A DNA stretch of 64,000 nucleotides from Diabrotica undecimpunctata (Eukaryota > Arthropoda > Insecta > Coleoptera > Chrysomelidae): the NCBI RefSeq assembly GCF_040954645.1, contig NC_092803.1:10851230-10915229 (forward strand). The letters are read 5' to 3'. The position numbers and the translations under genes were made by a program. The notes beneath the pieces were generated by a model. It was given only the letters and a program-made list of their open reading frames with translations, was not told the DNA's origin and did no database searches. Positions 26,244 to 37,454 of this stretch are shown one piece after another. How positions within the stretch are numbered: the first letter of the stretch is position 1; every line of letters begins with the position of its first letter.

Positions 26244-26533
26244 GGTATACCCGAGATCATAACATCCATAAAGATCGGACGTCTGCGCTGGATGGGCCAT
26301 GTTGAACGAATGTTGGAGACTGAAACACCAAAACATATTATGAGACAAACACCAGTAGGAAGAAGGCCAAAGGGAAGACCCAAACTTAGATACATGGAAC
26401 AAGTGGAGCAAGATCTGAAAACACTTAAGATTACCAACTGGAAAAACAAAGCAAGGAACAGAACAGAATGGCGGAAAATCCTAGAACAAGCCAGGACCCA
26501 GAAAGGGTTGTCGAGCTACTGATGATGATGATG
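26244..26533 (+). mobile_element. 290-bp non-LTR 3' fragment with 16-bp target duplication
   Basis: ACCATACGAGCAGTAT flanks the insert at 26228-26243 and 26534-26549. It encodes RLRWMGHVERMLETETPKH, PVGRRPKGRPKLRYMEQVEQ and ARTQKGLSSY, and ends in a TGATGATGATGATG tail. It is the same family as 16293-16532 but better preserved: the frame is open to its stop at 26520-26522. Confidence 0.92.
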
Positions 26534-26549
26534 ACCATACGAGCAGTAT

Positions 26550-26939
26550 TAAACAATTTTATTTAAATACGAAGTCTTACATTAGCTACAAATATATACT
26601 ATTAAATTTTCCTTGTCCTAGATGTGAGCAACATAAAAGGACAATTCCATATATTTAAGCTAATTTGTCACAAATTACACTTTTAAGACCACACTCCATA
26701 CGACAAAGAGTAACATAAGCTGCCTAATGCATACGTCATTCTCTTAAACATGACCTGCAACAACATCAGTAATTTTACATCTTTTATATCCAATATTAAA
26801 TAATTAAAAAAAATTTTTAAATCCCAACACCTGGATTGCTGTTATCATTTTAACATCATCAAAGTTTTGAATCTTTTGGCTGTAGTAATGCTATGTTTAA
26901 CTAATATTGTTTCATGGTACATTGACATTTTGTTTTTGA
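26550..26939. other. Noncoding stretch
   Basis: Nothing recognised. Confidence 0.4.
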
Positions 26940-27330
26940 CACCGTTCATGGGTATCATATCAATCAGTTACCAGCTGAAGTCCGTTTAAAGAGGTTTACT
27001 CTCCGGACACTGGAACTCACTTAAAGCATGGGTGTATGTTACCTGAAGTAAAATTTAATTAAAACATTAAACATCAAATTAACATCATGTACAATCTTTG
27101 GTAACATAATATATTTTAAAGGGTTTTTACCCATATATTTTGGTGGCTCAGGTAACCGGTAAGTATAACCATTTTGCTTTTTTAACCTTAGTCAAAATTT
27201 TAAACCACGTTTGCTTTAATTAAATGGTTTATACTTATTTTAGGTATTTTAACCTGATGATGGAACTGTTGTTCCGAAAACGTTCGGGTTTTTAATGTAG
27301 CCCTTTTGAGGGTTTTTATAAAATATACCC
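26940..27330 (+). mobile_element. Possible PLE terminal-repeat remnant
   Basis: Contains a hammerhead-like core (27254-27285) of the type carried by Penelope-like terminal repeats, and the short motif GGGTTTTTA near its own repeat of CCCATATA (27121-27141 and 27309-27337). A translated piece upstream, YHINQLPAEVRLKRFTLRTL, is uncertain. No RT or GIY-YIG domain is present. Confidence 0.35.
27254..27285 (+). ncRNA. Hammerhead-ribozyme-like core
   Basis: Exact CTGATGA box (27254-27260), stem II GGAAC, loop TGTT, GTTCC (27262-27275), then GAAA and the palindrome AACGTT with C at 27285 as candidate cleavage base. Stem I is weak: only AAC and GTT could pair, with a bulge. Confidence 0.45.
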
Positions 27331-28574
27331 ATATACAAAGATTAACCTCATCCTTTTCATTTTAATTTTGTCGATAGAAAACTCGGATCAAAAAATATCG
27401 AATTTTTACTGCCGAGTTGATACAAATTTTATTTAAAATTGATTTCGCGCGCGTAACTGTCATTCAAAAATCGCCGGTCGCTTCAAGCGTTGTTTGTGAG
27501 AGCGCAGCTAATTCTACACAAAAAGTGCTAGTAGACATTTTTGTTTATAAGTAGCTTAGCTAATTTTTTATTTGAAATATTTTTTCTACAGCGTACAGAT
27601 TCATGATAAATCGATTTTTCCCCCTGAGATTCAGGGTTTTAGGGAAAGCCGGGGGGTAAAAAAGGTAAACTTTGTTGCATATTTTTTGGGGTCCCAAAAT
27701 TGACATTCTAAGCCAAATTCAGCTTGTTCGTATAATTTTGAAAGGTCAAATCTTTGACGACTGGATTATGTATAACTAAATTTAAATAGAATTATAACGT
27801 ATATACATATAACATTGTACATAATATATTCAATAAACAGAAATTACAAAGTATAACGTCAATATTGGTAGCTACACCATTGGCAACAGCAATTCACATT
27901 ATTTTGTAAAATGCAAATATTGATTCCATCTCTCTACTGACTTTAATGACGAAATGCTTCAATTTATAATGTGACAGAATGAAATTAAATTACCAACTTG
28001 AAGGCAATTGAGTTTCCTTAATGCAGCACATCCATTCATCTCGGTGGCTTTTCATCTATAACTAAACCAAGTTTCTCATACGTGACTTTCTGTTTGCTCA
28101 TAACTAAAATAGACAGCTCGTGCATTGTTCTGACACCACAGCCGAGAAATGCGCTTGGTTTATGGGATCGGGGTTTTTATTCTATTATAAAACAGTGAAC
28201 ACTTTAGTTCCGTTATTAATGTGGGAGAAGTTTACAGGTAATGAGGTTGTTTACAACTTCAATTATACTTGTTCTTTTATGGAAACTAATAAAACATTAT
28301 TTAACTCCTAGACAAAATTAAAGTTTTACTACAGGTTTTTTAAATATTCGAAGATAATTTGAATTAAAAGCAATTCTTAGATAATAAAAGCAAAAATAAA
28401 ATCAGTTTTAGTAAGATGTTTGAATATATTTAGAGTCGCCAGACCTGCTACCCGACACTCGGAAAAATATCATTAAGCAAAAAACAATCAACCCATCCAC
28501 ATTATTTGGACGGAAACAAATATATACGACTTAGGTGAAGAAAAAGGTACAACAAAGATCTTCAATGGATTTTA
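27331..28574. other. Noncoding stretch
   Basis: No gene recognised. A more GC-rich part, 27445-27720, has no assigned content. Confidence 0.4.
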
Positions 28575-29428
28575 AATGATCTAACTCTTGCAAGTGAAGC
28601 TCGGGGTTTGAAAATAAATATCAAGAAGACAAAAACAATGATTATCAGTAGAAATACCCCAATGCAAAGATATATTTATTAAAATCTTTTGTAAAAGGTA
28701 TATACTATATTTAAATATATACCTTTTACAAAGGATTTTAATAAATTTTTTAATATATGGTATACAGCCAACTACAGGAACGTATATTCCTTGTGGATTG
28801 CAAAGATATATGTTGGAGAAGAAATCGAACAGGTCAGGCAATTCAAATACTTGGGTTGTTTGCTAAACGAGCGTTAGGACCCCCAGAATGAAATAAAGAG
28901 CAGAATTGAACAAGCCAGAAATGCTTTTTTGAGGCTTTGTAAGTTTCTGACTGATCGCAAATTGGACTTCAACCTTCGATACAAGATGCTTAAGTGTTAC
29001 GTGTGGCCTGTTCTCTTGTACGGAATGGAAGCATGGACGTTAAAGGCCAGTTCTATTAACAAACTTGTAGTGTTGGAAATGTGGTGCCTGCGTCGAATGC
29101 TTAGAATATCATGGACGGACAGGGTCAGAAATGAGGAAGTACTCAGAAGAGCAGGCTTACAGGATAGGAAACTTTTTAGTTATGTAAAAAGTAAGAAGAC
29201 TGCATACTTGGGACACATATTACGAGGAGAAAGATATACTTTTTAGCAACTGATACTCGAAGGGAAGATAGAGGGTAGGAGAGGTCTGGGACGTAAAAAA
29301 ATGTCATGGCTGCGCAATATTCGACAGAATTATTTAATCCTGACTATTTAACATCTCACCTGACAAGACGATGTACGGTGGACGCCTACGCAGAAATGCA
29401 CGGCACCTTAAGAAGAAGAAGAAGAAGT
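28575..29428 (+). pseudogene. RTE-like retrotransposon, C-terminal third
   Basis: Reads LASEARGLKINIKKTKTMII, is broken by the 123-bp insertion at 28676-28798, then continues EEIEQVRQFKYLGCLLNER, ARNAFLRLCKFLTDRKLDFN, LLYGMEAWTLKASSINKL, WTDRVRNEEVLRRA and YLGHILRGERYTF. A stop precedes QLILEGKIEGRRG. The 3' end is CGGCACCTTAAGAAGAAGAA, the tail shared by this family. The 105-codon part 28929-29246 is open. RT catalytic motifs are upstream of the truncation and absent. Confidence 0.8.
28676..28798. mobile_element. 123-bp insertion with 13-bp duplication and hairpin
   Basis: TGCAAAGATATAT is present at 28663-28675 and 28799-28811. The insert starts with an inverted repeat: AAAATCTTTTGTAAAAGGTA pairs with TACCTTTTACAAAGGATTTT, apart from small differences, around an AT-rich loop. 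Its second half contains AGGAACGTATATTCCT, a palindrome. The family is unknown. Confidence 0.8.
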
Positions 29429-30017
29429 GAAACAAAAAAGGATAGAAGGAGAGGAAATTATAGAAAATATACAGACATATCGAGTAGGGTTAGCAAACGT
29501 TAAAGAGCAGCAAGAGCACATGAATGAAGTGTTGAATATTGAACAACATAAGAATATATATTTGGATAAATTCAGTGACGACCTAGAAGAGATAATTAAA
29601 AGAAAAAAGATACGTTTCATAAATGGCTAAACGAGAGAACTCAACGCACACAACAGGAATATGTTACACATAGGCAATAGGAAAAGAAAAAAATTGCTTG
29701 AGAAGAATGAATACTAGGAGAGAATGTGCAGAGACATAGACACAAATCAACGGAAGCGTGAAAAAAACGTCAGAAGTAATAAACGAGGTAAAAATATCAC
29801 ACAGGTTATATAATAATTATATCACAGGAGTGAACAAAGCAATACATAAAATTATTGCACCAGAGTAGACCGGAGTATAATCTTACCAGAGCCTCCGACA
29901 ATAATAGCGAAGCCAAAATCACAGAGAAAGATGTAACTAAAGCACTAAATAAAACCAAAGACAACAAAGCACAGGACCAGGAAACATAGAAGCAGGAGAG
30001 AAGATTTCAAATTAATA

Positions 30018-31191
30018 GGGGAACCCGGGGTAGAACGGGGTACCAGCGCAGAATGGGAAACCGACGTGATATTACCTACAAACGACATAGTCGCGCGATT
30101 ATCACACAAAACGCTTAGATCGTCACGTCGAGTCGTATGAAGTAGTCGTTGTCAGTCTGGGAGTACGCATGGTTGGTGTTTTATCGGAGATCAAAGAAGA
30201 AACCTGTAAATTCAAATTTTTTCGTTGTGTCGCTAAGGTAATTATACTGTTTACTATTCTTTTTTTTTTAAATTAACCTTACATGTCTGTTTCAGTATAC
30301 TTTTATCTCTTTTCTAGAAGCATTTCTCCTCACCCCATGTTCATCCCACACCCGTAGTTGATAATCCCATCCGTACCGATAATTGACGAAATTCTTCCCC
30401 CAACAGTGAATGTCCCTAAACTCGGATGTTCTTGGATGCCCGATTCCCCTGTTCGTACTGATGCCGACACACATTTTTCAGTCACGTCGCCGAGAGACCT
30501 AATTCCGTTGCCAAAAGTTAAAGCCGGAACAAAAAGAGCTGTAAAAAAGCGTGGAAAGACTGCTGTCCTTACCGCCTCACCTTATAAGATTGAACTGGAA
30601 GAATCTTTAAAAAAGATGCAAGCTATAAGGGAAGCTAAGGAGAAAAAAATTAAACAGAGATTAATGTTTAAAAATGATGAAAACAAACCCAGAGAAATTA
30701 AAACTCAACGAAAAAGGAAAGAAAATAAGAACAAACAGGTTAAAACTAAGGCAAAGAAATGAAAAATATCTGAAACTGAATCTGAAGATAGCGCAGAAGA
30801 AGAAGATACGGCCTGCTTGTATTGGCATGATTAATAATCCAATGAAGGCTGGTGTTCTCGTAGCATTTGTAAGAAATGGGCACATCTAGCATGTGCTGGT
30901 TTAGATAGTGACAATGATGAAAGCGTTCTCGTCTGTGAACTTTGTCAACAATATTAGCTATAGTATGGGGCACCCCATTGTGCCCCGGGGGGTGGGCAGA
31001 ATGGGAAATTTCTTTTTATTTTTGTAATTTACATTTTTCTCAGAAACGTTTGTTTTTTATAACTTTAGCTATATTTTCCTCGTAAACAAATTAATAAATA
31101 AACATAAGATTTATCAAATAATGATGCAGTTTCGCTAAATATCGCATAAATTACTATCAAACTTAGGTCTCCGTTTCACCCCGGGTTCCCA
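30018..31191. mobile_element. pogo-derived element with TA target duplication, 1174 bp
   Basis: Left end GGGGAACCCGGGGTAGAACG and right end (reverse complement) TGGGAACCCGGGGTGAAACG agree at about 18 of 20 positions. TA lies outside each end (30016-30017 and 31192-31193). It sits inside a non-LTR RT gene. The content is the end of a pogo-type transposase gene, so it is an internal-deletion derivative. Confidence 0.85.
30358..30958 (+). pseudogene. pogo transposase C-terminus with PHD-like Cys region
   Basis: The open frame 30358-30762 has VTSPRDLIPLPKVKAGTKRA, which matches the SPxDIxPLPK segment after the DDE domain of pogo/Tigger proteins, then a coiled, Lys-rich region. After the stop, a shifted frame reads CKKWAHLACAGLDSD and VCELCQQY, the second half of a PHD-type zinc finger often found at the end of insect pogo transposases. 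The DNA-binding and DDE domains are absent, so it could not move itself. A start at 30358 is only where the frame opens. Confidence 0.65.
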
Positions 31192-31770
31192 TAATATCTA
31201 TCATAAATGTCCTCCATTTTAAAAAAGATGACAAAATTTCACAAATAACTATGGAGAGATCAGTGCAATGCCTTCAAAAGCAAGAATCTTTTCCAGTTAT
31301 AAAACAAAAAATAGAACAACATATGGACCGTTCTGGCGAAGAAACAAATAGCAGGTAACAACTATGGAAAGCAATAGGAAGAACGTACGTTAGAGAGAAA
31401 TGGGTAAATATTAATAATACAGACAAATACTATACAAATAATGACTGTATGAAGAAACAGAAGTGCAAATAAAGTTGGGCAATAAAAGAACAAAACCAGT
31501 CACAGTAGCAAAAAGCCTTAAACAGGGATGTGGTCTATCATCTACACTTTTTAGCACAATCGTATAAATCAGATAGTATAGAAAATGCTTAAAAATGAGT
31601 ATATCAGTACAGGAGAATACACTAAATTCACCACTTTTTGCAGATGACCAAGAAATGTTTGTACATGCACCAGAGAGGACAACCTCTCCCTAAAGCAGTA
31701 GTACTTACTTATTTTAAAATATTTTCGTATTACCGAACAAAAGTAAAACAAAAATAAATTTCTTAACGGA

Positions 31771-31914
31771 TGGGAACCAAATTCTTAATAGTATTAACAT
31801 TATTCGTCCAACACATTATTTGAAAAAATAGTTCAATGTATTATTGGCAGTTTAGTATTTTAAATGCATTTCCGTACAAGTTTTCTTTATTTAAAGATGG
31901 CTGATAATTTTTCT
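31771..31914. other. Short noncoding link
   Basis: Nothing recognised between two non-LTR pieces. Confidence 0.3.
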
Positions 31915-32503
31915 TCTAGACTCCTACTGGATCATCTTTCTATAAAGGAAGACATTGAAGCAGCAGCGAAAGATAAAATGGGAACAGAAATTTGTGCCCG
32001 TAAAAATCATTAGTTTGACGACGAATGCAAGAATGCAACACAAGAAAAAAATGAAGCCTACAGGAAAATGCTTATCCGACGAACTAAAACAACTGTAGAG
32101 AATTACGAGACAAAGAGAAGAGAAGAAAAGAGTATACACAAAAGAAAAACGAAACCACTTTAATAAGGAACTTAAATATATAGAAAACCTTAACAGACAA
32201 GAAAGAATTCGAAGCATAATATAAGAAACATCAACAGAAAAAAATTCAAGGCAACCACAAGACAATGCAAAAGTCAGAATGGCGACCTATTAACAACAAG
32301 GAAAGATGTATTGAATAAATTCGTGGGATACTTTAACCATGCACTTAATACAGAGGAAGAAAAAGAAAACCTGGAAGATGAAAGAGATGAGGTAAGGGGA
32401 ACAATCAAAAGGAAAGAAGAACCACCAACGATTCTTGAAGTTAAAGGTGCAGTTAAAAAACTAGCCAGAAACATAGGAAAAGGTAACCACGATATCATAA
32501 TGG
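31915..32503 (+). pseudogene. RTE-like endonuclease-to-RT linker
   Basis: Encodes LSIKEDIEAAAKDKMG, FDDECKNATQEKNEAYRKML, then in another frame RKDVLNKFVGYFNHALNTEE and PPTILEVKGAVKKLA. This is the region between endonuclease and RT in RTE-like pol (W[FY]D.EC...K..AY..ML, then VL.RW..HF..LLN, PT..EV..AI). It stops before RT and is cut by the opposite-strand piece at 32504. Confidence 0.65.
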
Positions 32504-32998
32504 CATTCATTATCATCAGCCGTTTTGAGTCCACTGCTGGACATAGGCCTCCCGTAAATAATTCTAATGCATTCTATCTTGAGCACCCTGGATCCAGTTG
32601 TGCTGAATGCGCTTGATGTCATCTGACCACCTTGTTGAAGAACGTCCTCGATTACGATAAGCATCGAGTCTAGGTCTCCGTTCCAGAATTTTCTTTGTCC
32701 ACCATCCATCTTTTAATCAGGCAACAGGACCCGCCCAGTTCCATTTCAATGTTGTATTCCTTTGAACTCCGTCAGTAACACCAGTTTTTCTCCTAATTAT
32801 TGTATTTGATACTCTGTCTCTGAGAAATATATTCAGCATTGACCTCTTCATCGCTCTCTGTGCCACTTGTATTTTATTGATTACTTTTCTGGTAAGGGTC
32901 AATGTTTCTGCTGCATACGTTAGAACTGGAAGTACACATTGATCAAAGACCTTCCTTTTCAAGCACATGGGGATATCTGATCTAAAAACTTCTCTCAG
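32504..32998 (-). pseudogene. Non-LTR C-terminal fragment
   Basis: Minus strand: KRKVFDQCVLPVLTYAAETL, AQRAMKRSMLNIFLRDRVSN, then ILERRPRLDAYRNRGRSSTR and EAYVQQWTQNG, ending with a GGCTGATGATAATG tail. The lineage ends in YVQQW like the fragment at 21488. Truncated at its 5' side near 32998. Confidence 0.7.
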
Positions 32999-33095
32999 TT
33001 TTCAGTAAGCCACCCATGCCAGTCCTATTCTCCTGTTTAGCTCCGTTGTTTGATTATCTCTTCCTAATTTAATCTCGTGAAACAGATAGTTATAG

Positions 33096-33480
33096 CTATA
33101 TAATAATAATAATAATAATAATAAATGTCTTTAATAACAACAGATTAAATTTTCTTTACAATGAAATATAATATCAGTAGGGCGAGATTCAGTTTGTGTA
33201 CCACTGTGCAACAGCGGCACACAACTGCTCTTCCACCTAACCCCCCGAAAATAGGATAGATAGACTATATCTAAGTAATGAAATTGTATTTACAATAAAA
33301 CATAAAAATATTAAGTATATATTAAATTTATAAATTATAAATTATTTACTTTTTTAATTCTTAAATTTTTAAATTACTGTTCAGCTAACAACTGCTCATA
33401 AATTAATCTCTTTTTTTCACTAAAATCTTTTTAACACTAAAAATAGTACTACCGCAGAATTTGCACGCCCAACAGATGCT
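33096..33480 (-). other. Possible non-LTR 3' UTR with (TTA)n tail
   Basis: On the minus strand the sequence ends GTTGTTATTAAAGACATTTA followed by seven or so TTA units (33100-33124), the usual look of a non-LTR 3' end. No coding part is visible, so this is only suggestive. Confidence 0.3.
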
Positions 33481-33514
33481 ATTTTGGACTTAATCTCCTC
33501 CTTATATCCACAAT

Positions 33515-33985
33515 TATATCTATAAAAAAAATAAAACTCTACAAAACAATAATACTCCGAGTACTAACATATAGTTCAGAGACCTGGACTCTAACAAAAA
33601 GGAATGAAAACATGTTGGTATATTTCGAAAGGAAATTACTAAGGCGAATCTATGGAACAGTGAATGATAATGGAGTGGGGAACACGATACATCGAACTTT
33701 ATAGAATATACCAGGAACCAGATATCGTAAAACATATTAAGATTGAACGTCTTAAGTGGATAGGTCATGTAATGTGGATGGAATAAAATACTCCAGCTAG
33801 AAAAACGGTCCTTGATAGATCCATTGTTCAGAGAAGTAGAGGAAGACCCAGAACAAGGTTTCTTGGTAACATCGATGAAGACATGAGAAATATGGGAATA
33901 CGTACTTGGCGGAGGTGGGCGATGGATAGGGATGATTGGAGAGAAATTATTGAGGAGGCTAGAACTTACGCAGGGTTGTAAAACC
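33515..33985 (+). pseudogene. Non-LTR C-terminal fragment
   Basis: Reads YKTIILRVLTYSSETWTLTK, YFERKLLRRIYGTVNDNG, VKHIKIERLKWIGHVMWME and GRPRTRFLGNIDEDMRNMG with EEARTYAGL at the end. The piece is 5'-truncated and has at least two frame changes. Confidence 0.7.
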
Positions 33986-34711
33986 AGAATGTTGATAAAT
34001 AATTTTTGTTATTGCTATTATATGGGAAATATTTATTACATTTTTTCTTTTCTTATTTTTTTTTCTTTTACTTTTATTATACAAATAATCTGATATATCT
34101 AATTACAATCAGGATCAGACATACCCATTTTCTCTCATATAATAGTTATACCAAATTATTCATAAAAATGTTTATATCTGTTTGAGTCTTTCTTGTATAT
34201 CAATTGTATTCTTTTTGTAGTCTACTATACGTTAACAACTATAGTTTATACAATAGAAAAGTTCATTATTCCGATATAATTTTTTGTTTGAAAACTTCTG
34301 ACAGTAATTTCTGCTGTAACAATTTCCTGCAAGATTTATGAAAGTACATAAATTATTAATTGACAACAAAATGAGTACCCAAAGAAATCTTCCGCATAAC
34401 AATTAGGGAACTACTTATTAAAGATACGTTAACTATTTGCTTTTCCTTATGCTGGTAGATTAATTAGGACCGCAGGACAGGATTTTCAAGATTTACGATA
34501 CGCACAGAAGAAATATAATTTAATTTACTATTTTTATTGGGAATAAGTCACAATGTTTACTTTCAGATAAGCATATTTTGACGTTTCTATTTGCACTTTG
34601 CAAATCGTTTCCAAAACACAAAACATTAATAAATAAAACAAATTTGGATTTTGGTACTTCGTAAAATATGACAAGCACATGCAATGATGACAGTAAAATT
34701 CTTCTAATATA
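33986..34711. other. Noncoding stretch
   Basis: AT-rich; nothing recognised. Confidence 0.4.
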
Positions 34712-34719
34712 ATAATAAT

Positions 34720-36048
34720 TAGTGTTGCCAAATGCAAGAACAAGACGAGACAGTCTTGGTCTTGGTCTTGCCCCAATACACCGGGTCTTGGTCTTGTTAC
34801 TGCGCTCTCGGTCTTGGTCTTGGTCTTGGTCTTGCAGCAAGAGTCTTGCAATTTTCGCAGTTACCCATTAGCCTATTGCTATTTATAGATCTTAGAACAA
34901 CGTAACAAAGTAGCTATATTTTAAGCTTGAATTAACATAGCCATAGGAAAGACCAACCAAATTAATAAATGTCTAAACAACTGACACTGGGTGGAGTTTT
35001 AACCCCCTATATTAGCCATCCGTGCTATGCTCTAACTAACTAAGCTATCTACCATGTCCCATGAGAGTCAATCTGTTTCTCTTAATAAACGTTTGCATTT
35101 AATAAACTTACATGTGCTAAAACGTGATTAAAACACAAAAGAAAACAAATTAATAACATAAACTTAACTGTATTTTAAGGTTAGGTGAAAAAAAATTATT
35201 ACATTAGATTCGAAGGAAAACTCAATTGGGAATGACGTTTAGAGATGTCAAAACTACTAACTACTCGTTAAAGAGTACCGAGAATACCGAGAATTATATA
35301 TCGTTACTTCGTTACTTTGAACGTTTCGTCTTTTGTTTACACGGTAGCCGGCATTATCTATTATTAATTTGTCTCTACTTTTGAATATTAGCCGCGCTCT
35401 TTCAGCAAATTTTGTTTAACCCAATGGTCTCATCGAACACTCAGCAGAAACGATGTTTAGTCTTAGGTCGATAAGATTTATGGTATAGATTCCTCCTAAC
35501 TAAATTATTAATAAGAAAAAAAATTAAATTATTAATGTAACAATAGGAATGGTAATCTTACTATATTTTTTATCAGCTAGGGTGACATATTTTAAAAAAG
35601 TTTCGATACGATATTCTGGTCGGCGTCATAACGCAAGAATATTATTTTCGCACAGAATATATAAAATGTTTTATTTTTGCATTGTAATTATGACCACTGA
35701 GTACGTGTCTAATGTATCAAGTATTCTTTTAATGAATATTTTGATTCGTTAGGTAAGTTTATGGTATTGTTCGTAATGCGCATAAGTCCAATTTTATAAA
35801 TTTTTGTTACATATTGTTTTGCATCTCATAGAGTCTCTAAGCATATACCCGAACTACTTTACTCCCTAAAACGACACTCAGTACTAACTGCAAGACGCAA
35901 GAGTCTCGCAGGCCTAGTCTTGTTCTTGCTTAAATCTTGCACGGTCAGTCTTGGCCTTGGTCTTGCTAAAATTAGGCGGTCTTGGTCTTGCGAAAACGCA
36001 AGAACAAGACCAAAACTGCAAGACCAAGACCGATTTTGGGCAAAACTA
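34720..36048. mobile_element. Non-autonomous hAT-like element with CAAGAC repeats, 1329 bp
   Basis: Left end TAGTGTTGCC and right end (reverse complement) TAGTTTTGCC. ATAATAAT lies directly outside each end (34712-34719 and 36049-36056), an 8-bp duplication fitting nTnnnnAn, although it is low complexity. Subterminal zones 34740-34850 and 35890-36030 are arrays of CAAGAC/GTCTTG units. The interior (34860-35880) has no transposase. The Leu/Gly and Asp/Gln-repeat open frames here come from these arrays. Confidence 0.8.
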
Positions 36049-36064
36049 ATAATAATAACTAAAA

Positions 36065-36599
36065 GGTTAGTGATCGACTTTTGTGGCAATACCCAAAAAG
36101 TCAAGTGCAATATCCTGCTTAGATCACAGAATGATAGCTTTAATGAGTCACACAGTTAAAACATTTTTGAAAATAAAACACGGTAGAATTGTTAAAACTT
36201 TTGAATATAAAATTAGTGACACACGGTTTGGCTTTAGAAATGGTATGGGCACAAGAGATGCTTTCTTCGGATTCAATGAGCTGGCCTAGAGATGTATGAA
36301 AATAAATCAGCACATGTACTTATATTTTGTAGATTTTGAAAAGGCGTTTGATAAGGTTCATAAGGTTCATAAACATAAAAAGCTTGTAGAAACATTAAAA
36401 AGCAACAATATTGACAGTCGTGATATGGAAATTATATCTAATCTACATTGGAATCAAACTGCCAAGATAAGAGTTGACAACCAGAACACCCAAGGTATCA
36501 AAACTCAAAGAGGAGTCCGCCAGGGTTGCGTGCTGTCACCACTACTCTTCAATGTCTACAGTGAAGCGGTATTTAAAGAAGCGCTCCCAGATTCAATAT

Positions 36600-36675
<76 letters not shown>

Positions 36676-37427
36676 CCGAAAACATTGAAGATCTTCAGAG
36701 ACTGGTGACCAGAATAGCAGTGCATGGAAAAGAGTATGGTCTAACAATGAAGGTCAAAAAGACGAAATTTATGAGAATATCGAAAACTCAAAGAAATAAC
36801 GAGAATCTTCTAATAAACGAAACCAACGTCGAACAAGTGGACAAATATGCATACCTGGGAACAATGATTAACTCCACAAATGATTACAATCAGGAGATAA
36901 AAATAAGAATAGAAAAGGCTAGAGCAAATTTCAACAAAATGAGAAGAGTTCTATGTACCAGGGATTTAAAACTGGAACTAAGAGTTAGGTTGGCGAGGTG
37001 CTATGTTTTTTCGACCTTATTTTATGGAATGGAATCTTGGACCTTGAATGCTACATCAATGAAAAAACTGGAATCATTTGAGCTGTGGGTGTACAGAAGA
37101 ATTCTTAAAATATCATGGACAGAACACGTCACAAACAAAGAGGTTCTGAGAAGGATGAACAAAGAAATGGAAATTTTAAATTCAATAAAAACAAAAAAAT
37201 TGGAATATCTCGGACATATTACACGTGGAGAGAAATACACCTTGCTCCAACTGATCATGCAGGGAAAGATCCAAGGAAAGAAAAGCAAAGGAAGGCGTAG
37301 AATGTCATGGCTGCGCAACCTGAGAGAGTGGTACGGATGTACATCAAATGAACTTTTCAGAGCAGCCGTCTCAAAAGTTCGAATAGCTATGATGATTGCC
37401 GACCTCCGCCGCGGAGATGGCACTTGA
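36065..37427 (+). pseudogene. RTE-like retrotransposon, nearly full RT to C-terminus
   Basis: From 36115: ALMSHTVKTFLKI, SDTRFGFRNGMGTRDAFFGF, YFVDFEKAFDKVHK (first RT Asp), QRGVRQGCVLSPLLFNVYSE. Then an (AT)n tract (36604-36672) stands where VNG..NNLRYADDT should be, so the catalytic YADD is gone. The frame continues LAENIEDLQRLVTRIAVHGK, KYAYLGTMINS, FYGMESWTLNATSMKKLESF, WTEHVTNKEVLRRMNKE, YLGHITRGEKYTLLQLIMQG, SWLRNLREWYG and IADLRRGDGT, stop at 37425-37427. The 317-codon frame 36474-37427 spans the AT tract. Endonuclease is missing. Confidence 0.85.
36604..36672. repeat. (AT)n tract replacing the RT active site
   Basis: About 34 AT units between codons for the end of the LLFNVYSEA region and LAENIEDL. 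A similar AT tract at 37433-37454 precedes INGEVLNN, the very segment missing here. Confidence 0.9.
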
Positions 37428-37432
37428 AGAAG

Positions 37433-37454
37433 ATATATATATATATATATATAT
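37433..37454. repeat. (AT)11 tract between two RTE-like copies
   Basis: Lies between the GAAGAAG tail of the copy ending at 37427 and the start of the next copy at INGEVLNN. Confidence 0.9.

Larger units (their letters stand above)
29430..31770 (+). pseudogene. Non-LTR retrotransposon RT, split by pogo-derived insertion
   Basis: Before the insertion: a charged linker (29427-29630) and KDVTKALNKTKDNKAQ near 29930, equivalent to the region just ahead of RT motif 1. After the insertion (from 31194): SAMPSKARIFSSYKTKNR, KPVTVAKSLKQGCGLSSTLF (RT) and NSPLFADDQEMFV with FADD near 31640. Many stops and shifts occur. It is a separate copy and lineage from the RNEEVL-type RTE pieces. Confidence 0.6.

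Noticed and set aside
30358..30958. Host gene with a PHD finger
   Set aside because: It lies between pogo-type inverted repeats with a TA duplication, lacks other exons and has stops, so it is a transposase remnant.
34520..34851. Frames with Asp-Gln repeats
   Set aside because: Read from the CAAGAC array of the hAT-like element.
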